A model generated the notes under the pieces. That model was given only the letters and a program-made list of their open reading frames with translations. It was not told the DNA's origin and did not search any database. A DNA stretch of 64,000 bases from Cephalopachus bancanus (taxonomy: Eukaryota; Chordata; Mammalia; Primates; Tarsiidae): NCBI GenBank assembly GCA_027257055.1, contig JAPVLO010000206.1, positions 1,860,001 to 1,924,000 on the forward strand, read 5' to 3'. Position numbers and translations under genes: made by a program. Positions 58,391 through 64,000 of the stretch are shown piece after piece. Position 1 is the first letter of the stretch. Every line of letters begins with the position of its first letter.

Positions 58391-58689
58391 ACACAGGGCT
58401 ACGCCCACACAGACCAGCCATCTAATTTCCTTCTGGTCAACCTCCAGGGCTATTTTGGGTTTGGCTTGCATTTAGTCCACTTTTCCTGCCAGTGCAGACT
58501 CAGCCCCTCTACTCTCCTGGGACTCTTTTCTCTAAGGAAGCTTTTGAAAAAATACAGACTTCCTCTAGGCAGGGGTCAGTGCCTGTCCCAGCTCTGAGTG
58601 CTGCCAGGAGGCACCCTACATGCGATGGATGAAAGGCAGGAAGGGCTGGAGCTGGCTTCCCCATTCTGGGTTCTCACGGCTCTCCGCTC

Positions 58690-59010
58690 CCGCCCTCACT
58701 CTGCCGCCAGCCTCAATCCCACAATGTCTTGAATGCACCAGGCTGAGTGTCTGATCCTTTGCTCGGTTTTCCTCTGTCTAGAATACACTTGCATTTATCT
58801 AGCTAGTTCCTGCTGATCTCTTCCTCATCCCCGGGATGACTCCCCTAAAGATTCTGCCCCATCAGGTTACCCCCCCAACCATATACAAAATCAGCCCCTT
58901 AACTTGTCTGTCTCCCACCGCTCATATCAGACTGTGATCGCCTTGAGAGTGGAGCTGCGCTTTGGTAGCTCTTGCATCAGACACATAGGCGATGTCCTGT
59001 ATGCTTTTGC
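58690..59010 (+). mobile_element. L2 3' relic, sense
   Basis: 'gctcggttttcctctgtctagaatacacttgc', 'gctagttcctgctgatctcttcctcatcc' and 'cagactgtgatcgccttgagagtggagctgcgc' follow the sense L2 3' end. Confidence 0.65.
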
Positions 59011-59019
59011 TGCATTACA

Positions 59020-59790
59020 TTTAATCGCAGAAGATAACATGCTTGAAGGGCAAGGTGAAAGAAAGGAAGGAAGATTGGAAGAAATGAAAAGGAAAAAAAA
59101 AAACATCTGGTGGAAAGTGAAAAGCACTGGCCTCAAACACCGCCTCAACCATCATGCTTGACTTTGTATGCGGACTAGCACCAAGTTGAGGATGTCAGTT
59201 GGAAACAATGACACTTTCTCTAACCACTGCTGCCCAGAGAAAGGGGTTCCATGTCCAGTGCTGCCAAGGGCCAAGTAGGTACCAGCAGTGTGAGGAAGTC
59301 AGCCAGATACGAGACAGCGGGGAATGATGGAACCATGGAAACCTGTGCAGAGAGCCTCAGCAGACCCGAAGCCTCAAATTCAAATCCAAGTACAGACAAA
59401 GCCAGCCTGAGGATCTGACCCAGGCTTGGATGGCAGATCTGGAAGTAGGGTGCTCTATGTTGCAAAAAGAACCCCTAGCCGGGAACAGGATCTGTTCTCC
59501 CTTGATTTTCCTGTACTTTACCTGTTTAAGCTAAGTGCACTCAGAGATCTTATAATAGCAGACCCTAACTATGTTGAATTGCTGCTTAAGATGTTGTTTC
59601 CATGAAAAAACATATTGCCAAGTTCTTTTACAGCAACTCTAAATGCCAGGAAGGCTCCAGCATCCTATCTTTGGTGACGACAGTATTCATAGGATCAACA
59701 CCTGTGGTACAGAGCTCTGTTGTGGAGGCAAGCAAGGCGAAGACTCCCAGGCACAGGTAGCTCGTCATTTCTCCATATCTCTGTATTTAT
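59020..59790. other. Unique DNA
   Basis: Short purine-rich run at 59054-59104. No gene recognised. Confidence 0.45.
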
Positions 59791-59799
59791 CTCCACATT

Positions 59800-60180
59800 C
59801 CCCCTCACACTCGACACTCTCGCCATACCAAAATACCTGTAGATGACGCGTTATCCCCATCTCTTTGACCATCGTGTGAGCCATGCCATGCCCCCTGCCT
59901 CCCCTTCACCTGCCTGTTCTTTTTCATCCGTTGCACCTGTGCTTTCCCTAACCCCTCCCCAACTAGGTTATCTGGTGCTCCAAATGCCTCCCGGGCACTG
60001 TGTTCTGTCCCCAACGTAGCACTTCTCTGCACTGGATTGCAATCATACAGTTGTTGTTTGTGGTCGACATCTCCCCAGACTGGCGAGAAAGGGTCTGACT
60101 CATTCCAGGCGTGCCACCAACACCTGCTACAGTGTCACACGCTTAGTGACCAGCACTGAGTGACCAAATGGATCCATGAA
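59800..60180 (+). mobile_element. L2 relic, sense
   Basis: 'catgccccctgcctccccttcacctgcctgttc', 'gcctcccgggcactgtgttctgtcc' and 'gtgtcacacgcttagtgaccagcactgagtgacc' fit an eroded L2 3' end. Confidence 0.5.
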
Positions 60181-60309
60181 AAAAAACGAATGACCGAGTC
60201 GAGAGAGCCACATTCCTCTCTAAGTCACTGGCCAGGTCTTCTCAAATGGGCCACAGAACACACTGTCCCCTCAAGGGACAGAGACAAAGTTTGAATCTGC
60301 AGTTCCCCA

Positions 60310-60510
60310 TACCTGCACATTCAGCGCACATTTAACCTTCGCAACAACCTCCCTGAGGTAGATGTTACCGTATTTCTTTCACAACAACAAGAAGAAAGGA
60401 AATTGATGACCAGAGATACTGAATAAGTTACCCAGCACCACACTGCTAATAAGTAGCTGAGCCCCAAACTCCAGCCCAGGTCTCCTGACTAAACCCTGCA
60501 CTTTCCTCCT
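60310..60510 (-). mobile_element. MIR SINE, antisense
   Basis: 'cacatttaaccttcgcaacaacctccctgaggtagatgttacc', then 'gcaccacactgctaataagtagctgagccccaaactccagcccaggtctcctgac'. Confidence 0.8.
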
Positions 60511-60708
60511 GTACGGGCTGGTCAGAGGTGGGCGCTCACCGATGCCTGATGATAAACATGTGCCTGCTGCTTCTGCCTCTGCTGCTCCTGTAGTGGCTGC
60601 TACTTCTGCCCCCTCCAGGCCTTGGAGTTCCACATGGCCCAATCAGCTCTTAAAGAAGTGGACCCGTGTATCCTGGGGCACAGCTGTTGTGATTAGAAAG
60701 CTGCTCTT

Positions 60709-61194
60709 GGCCGGGCACGGTGGCTGAAGCCTGTAATCCTAGCTCTTTGGGAGGCTGAGGTGAGGGGATTGCCCAGGTCCACGGATTTGAGCACAGCCTA
60801 GGCAACTCGGCGAGACCTCATCTCTACAATAAATCAAAATTAGCTGGGCATGGTAGCACGCGCCTGCGGTTCCAGTTACTTGGAAGGCTCAGGCAGAAGG
60901 ATCGCCTGAGTCCAGCAAGTCGACGCTGGAGTGGCCGTGAGCGTGCCACTGTACTCCAGCCGGGGTCATCTCTACAATCAATCAAAAAATTAGCTGGGCA
61001 TGGTAGTGCGCGCCTGCAGTTCTGGCTACTTGGAAGGCTGAGATAGAAGGATCGCCTGAGTCCAGCAAGTCGACGCTGGGGTGGCCATGAGCATGCCACT
61101 TCACTCCAGCCGGGGTCACTGCACACCAGCTGGGGCCCCTGCACTCCAGCCTGGGCGACAGAGTGAGACTCCAACTCAAAACAAAACAGAACAA
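60709..61194 (+). mobile_element. Alu with an extra right arm (trimer)
   Basis: Head GGCCGGGCACGGTGGCTGAA and left arm, then two right arms in tandem (about 60815-60960 and 60964-61120). The arms share CTGAGTCCAGCAAGTCGACG and 'tactccagccggggtcatctctacaat' type joins. A short run of three 'cactccagc' end motifs follows (61103-61150), then the tail AGACTCCAACTC. The whole structure is bounded by AAAGCTGCTCTT (60697-60708) and AAAGCTGTTCTT (61195-61206). Confidence 0.93.
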
Positions 61195-61209
61195 AAAGCT
61201 GTTCTTTAG

Positions 61210-62520
61210 CTTCCCTCCACTAGGGTAGGAGCTCTGTGAGCACTGAGCATCCCCATGACCAGCTGTCCCAGACCTGCCTCCCCCACTGCCCATTCTCATT
61301 AGCATATTTTTTAAATCAATGAAGGACAACCTCAAGCCACATGGTAAAGCCTCCCTAATTATTAGGGGGTACTATTTGGAATCATATTGTGGTAAATATG
61401 AGTGAGTGAGAGAGACAGAGGGAGAGGAGGGCGAGAGAGACACGGAAAAAGAAAGCAGAGGCAGAGTTATGCATAACAGGCTCTTAAAATACACTATTTG
61501 GTAGAGGTATAATAGTGACGCACATCACTAGAGAGGAGAACAAGATGGAGGAAGCTCTCTGGCATCTTTGTACTAAATTATTGACTAAGCCAGTCCTTAA
61601 AGTTATGAAGCATTAAGTGCCAAGTTGTTTAGCTACAATAGTATGAATCAATTAATGCATATTCCATTCTATTTTAACATTGAAGCCTATGATGATTCGG
61701 ACTAACCAAGTCATTTTCCAAACGAATCTGAAAATCAAATCTTCAAGCAGGAAAAGAAGGAAAATCACCCGACCCTAACCCAAAATGGCAGCCAGTCTTT
61801 ATGAGATTCTGTCTCAGGGTCTGTAAAAGCCCGAGCCAGCCGCATGGAAAGGACCCAGGACCGCTCACACTGACTGATGTGGTCTTTGAAAATGTGGCAG
61901 CGAGGCTCACAGAGAAGGAAACCAGAGCTTTTCAGAACCCAGCTCCTCTGCACAGTGACTCGGTGAAATGGACAAAGGCTGCCCTATCAAATTTGCAAAT
62001 GTGGATTTAACTCACTTATGAATATAGTGCCGGGCACCGCTGTGTCACTTATCAGCTTATCAAATTTGTTCTGGAGGAGAAGTAATTTTGTGTGTACCCA
62101 CAATCAGGCAGCAGGCTCAGAAAGAAGCAGGTAGCACAGATGCCAAATTCAATGGTGCTTTAACCGAGGCAATGTCAACACAACAGTGGGAATGAGAGGG
62201 ACTCTTTCTACCAAGCAGCACACAAAGACACAAACTGAGGGCCATAGGGCTGCAGATAAATGATCCATGGCTCAACACAAAAGAAGACTTTTGATAAGAG
62301 AAATATTTATACCTGGCAAGCAAGCCACAGTCCCAGAAAGAAAAATGTCTTAAAATAAACTTTACACCCTTACAGTTCTGCCTTTTCAGAGTCCCCACGT
62401 CTTCCATCACTGTGTTCTTTTTGTCTCCTACGAGCTCCCTATCCCTTTGCAAGTAGAGGGAAAATAGAATTATTGCCCGTTCCGCAGCTGCTAAAAAAAA
62501 AAAATCATGTCATGCTAAGC
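61210..62520. other. Repeat-poor DNA
   Basis: Purine-rich GA run at 61393-61460. 61560-62050 is non-repetitive, with the homeodomain/POU-like ATTAATGCAT at 61652-61661. No gene. A 111-codon minus-strand frame at 62117-62452 has no domain. Confidence 0.4.
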
Positions 62521-62539
62521 AGAAGTCAGTCACAAAAGG

Positions 62540-63230
62540 CCACATATTGTTCAGTTGCATTTCTATGTTCACGCTTATAGCCATTCCACAGTTCTTGGAT
62601 ATCCTCTTCTGTTTTTTTCAGTCTTTTTTCTCTTTGCTTTCCAGTTTGGGAAGTTTCTGTTGAGATATCCCCAAGCAATTCTTTTCTCAGCCACATCTAG
62701 TTTACTAATGAGTCCATCAAAATCATTCTTCCTTTCTGTGACAATGTTTTTTTTGCTCTCTTGTGTTTCTTTTTTATTGTTTCTTAGAATTTTCATCGCT
62801 CAGCTTACATCACCTATCTGTCCTTGCGTGCTGTCTACTTTATTCATTGGAGTCCTTTGCATATTCATCATAGATGTTTTACATTTCTGGTCTAATAATT
62901 TCAGCATCCCTGCCATGTTGTATTCTGGTTCGGATGCTTTCTCTGGTTCTTCAAACTGTGTTTTTTTGAATTTTAGCATGCCTTGTGATACTTTTATTAA
63001 GCTTAATTTTATTAAAAGCAGGATGTGAGGTCCTGAGTCAAAGGAACTGCTATAAACGGGCCTTTAGCAAGGTGGTGGTAGATGTGGGGGGGGTTGGCCT
63101 AGAGTCCTCTAATTAGCTCCTCCCTCTGAGCCTGTCCCTCTGACACTCCACAAAGTTCTTCTCAGCTCACTGCCCTTTAGGTGCACAGGATGGCCACGTG
63201 GGCTGGAGCTGGGAATTCTCCTTCCTCTAG
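62540..63230 (-). mobile_element. Old L1 (L1M) 3' region, antisense
   Basis: 'cacagttcttggatatcctcttctg', 'gaattttcatcgctcagc', 'ggtctaataatttcagcatccctgccatg', 'ttcaaactgtgttttttt' and 'aaaggaactgctataaacgggcctttagc' are the reverse complement of an L1M 3' end. The 157-codon plus-strand frame here (62555-63028) is antisense to the L1 and not a gene. Confidence 0.75.
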
Positions 63231-63319
63231 GTCAGTTAGGCCCTGATAAAACCCCAGTAGTTCAGGCTCTGGTAACATCATTTCTCCTGAGAGCAGACCT
63301 TATTAAGAAAAACAGAGTG

Positions 63320-63608
63320 GCCAGGCTTGGTGGCTCAGCCTGTAATCCCAGTGCTTTGGGAGGCCGAGGTCAGTGGATTGCCTGAGCCCGCAGGTTCGAG
63401 ACCTGCGCGGGCAACTTGGCGAGACCTCATCTCTACAATAAATCAAAAATTAGCCGGGAGTGGTAGCACGCACCTGTAGTTCCAGCTACTTGGAAGGCTG
63501 AGGCAGAAGGATCGCCTGAGCCCAGCAGGTCAAGGCTGTGGTGGCTGGGAGCGTGCCACTGCACTCCAGTCTGGGTGATGGAGTGAAACTCCAACTCAAA
63601 AAAAGAAA
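63320..63608 (+). mobile_element. Lineage-specific Alu, intermediate type
   Basis: Head GCCAGGCTTGGTGGCTCAGC, full linker CAACTTGGCGAGACCTCATC, tail AGACTCCAACTC. The TSD AAGAAAAACAGAGTG is exact at 63305-63319 and 63609-63623. Confidence 0.95.
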
Positions 63609-63636
63609 AAGAAAAACAGAGTGATGTGGCTATTTC

Positions 63637-63947
63637 TTTTTTTTTTTTTTTTTCCTTTTTGAAACAGGGTCTGGCTCTATATACCAAGCCTGCAGTGCAA
63701 TGACATGATCATGGCTCACTGCAGCCCCCATCTCTTGGGCTTTGGTAATCCTTTCACCTCAGCCTCCAGAGTAGCTGGGATTATAGGTGCATGCCACCAT
63801 GCCCAGCTAATTTTTTTATTTTTTGTAGAGACGAGGTTTCGCCATGTTGGCCTGGCTGGTTTCGAATTCATGCACTCAAGTCATCCTCCTGCTTCAGTCT
63901 CCCAAAGTGCTGGGATTAGAGGCATGAGCCACCACCACTACTGGCCC
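63637..63947 (-). mobile_element. AluJ-like SINE, minus strand
   Basis: T-run, 'gaaacagggtctggctctat', then 'gtagagacgaggtttcgccatgttgg' and 'gcatgagccaccaccactactggcc'. TSDs TGATGTGGCTATTTC (63622-63636) and TGATCTGGCTATTTC (63948-63962). Tail-to-tail with the preceding Alu. Confidence 0.93.
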
Positions 63948-64000
63948 TGATCTGGCTATTTCAAAATGGTTTCTTTGCCCCACACCCTGATGAAAGCATG

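Noticed and set aside
62555..63028. 157-codon hydrophobic plus-strand frame that looks like a membrane protein
   Set aside because: It lies antisense within an old L1 3' end. T-rich antisense LINE sequence naturally gives Phe/Leu/Ser-rich frames.
1..64000. tRNA, rRNA, snRNA, NUMT or retroviral gag/pol content
   Set aside because: I looked for the characteristic motifs on both strands and saw only SINE-derived pol III boxes and solo LTRs without internal coding regions.

Overview
This window reads as nuclear DNA from a primate, with no convincing protein-coding gene, structural RNA gene or CpG-island promoter. The main clue is the Alu content: about 23 complete or partial Alu copies, most flanked by target-site duplications (TSDs). 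The younger copies do not look like human AluS/AluY, like the lemur Alu with an expanded middle linker, or like galago tRNA-derived monomers. They share a distinctive head (GGCTCAGCCTGTAATCCCG), a B-box region reading GCGGGTTCGAGACCCGC, a middle linker ATCTCTACAATAAATC and a tail AGACTCCAACTCAAAA. By exclusion I favour a tarsier-type genome. That is inference, not proof.

The older background is typical of placental mammals. It contains MIR SINEs, L2 LINEs (several long antisense stretches and a sense 3' end near 13.9-14.9 kb), old L1 fragments at 7.3-8.7 and 62.5-63.2 kb, MaLR-type LTRs at 0-0.6, 29.0-29.5, 43.9-44.2 and 48.3-48.7 kb, a MER20-like hAT element at 13.3 kb and a degraded mariner at 19.8-20.7 kb. 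A younger 5'-truncated L1 3' end lies at 27.4-28.1 kb.

Layout: 0-5 kb, LTR split by an Alu, an antisense L2 relic and unique DNA. 5-9 kb, Alus, an L1 and two copies of an unassigned repeat. 9-16 kb, mostly unique with MIR, MER20 and L2. 16-25 kb, an Alu carrying a foreign 190-bp insert, the rearranged mariner, a near-perfect hairpin and an inverted Alu pair. 25-36 kb, L1, LTR, scattered MIRs and unique DNA with possible regulatory elements. 36-40 kb, a recent 185-bp tandem duplication, G-quadruplex DNA and a compound microsatellite ending in a perfect palindrome. 40-64 kb, Alus, MIR/L2/LTR fossils, the sequence related to the 16.6-kb insert, an Alu with a third arm and an old L1.

The open reading frames are mostly inside repeats or microsatellites, or of a length expected by chance. 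The longest repeat-independent one (241 codons, minus strand near 50 kb) is reported only as a curiosity. The window is best read as an intergenic region or large intron. The best second-look signals are a mariner whose two ends are both copies of its 3' end, a two-block permuted insertion inside an Alu, a layered and probably undercatalogued Alu subfamily history, and several signs of replication template switching.
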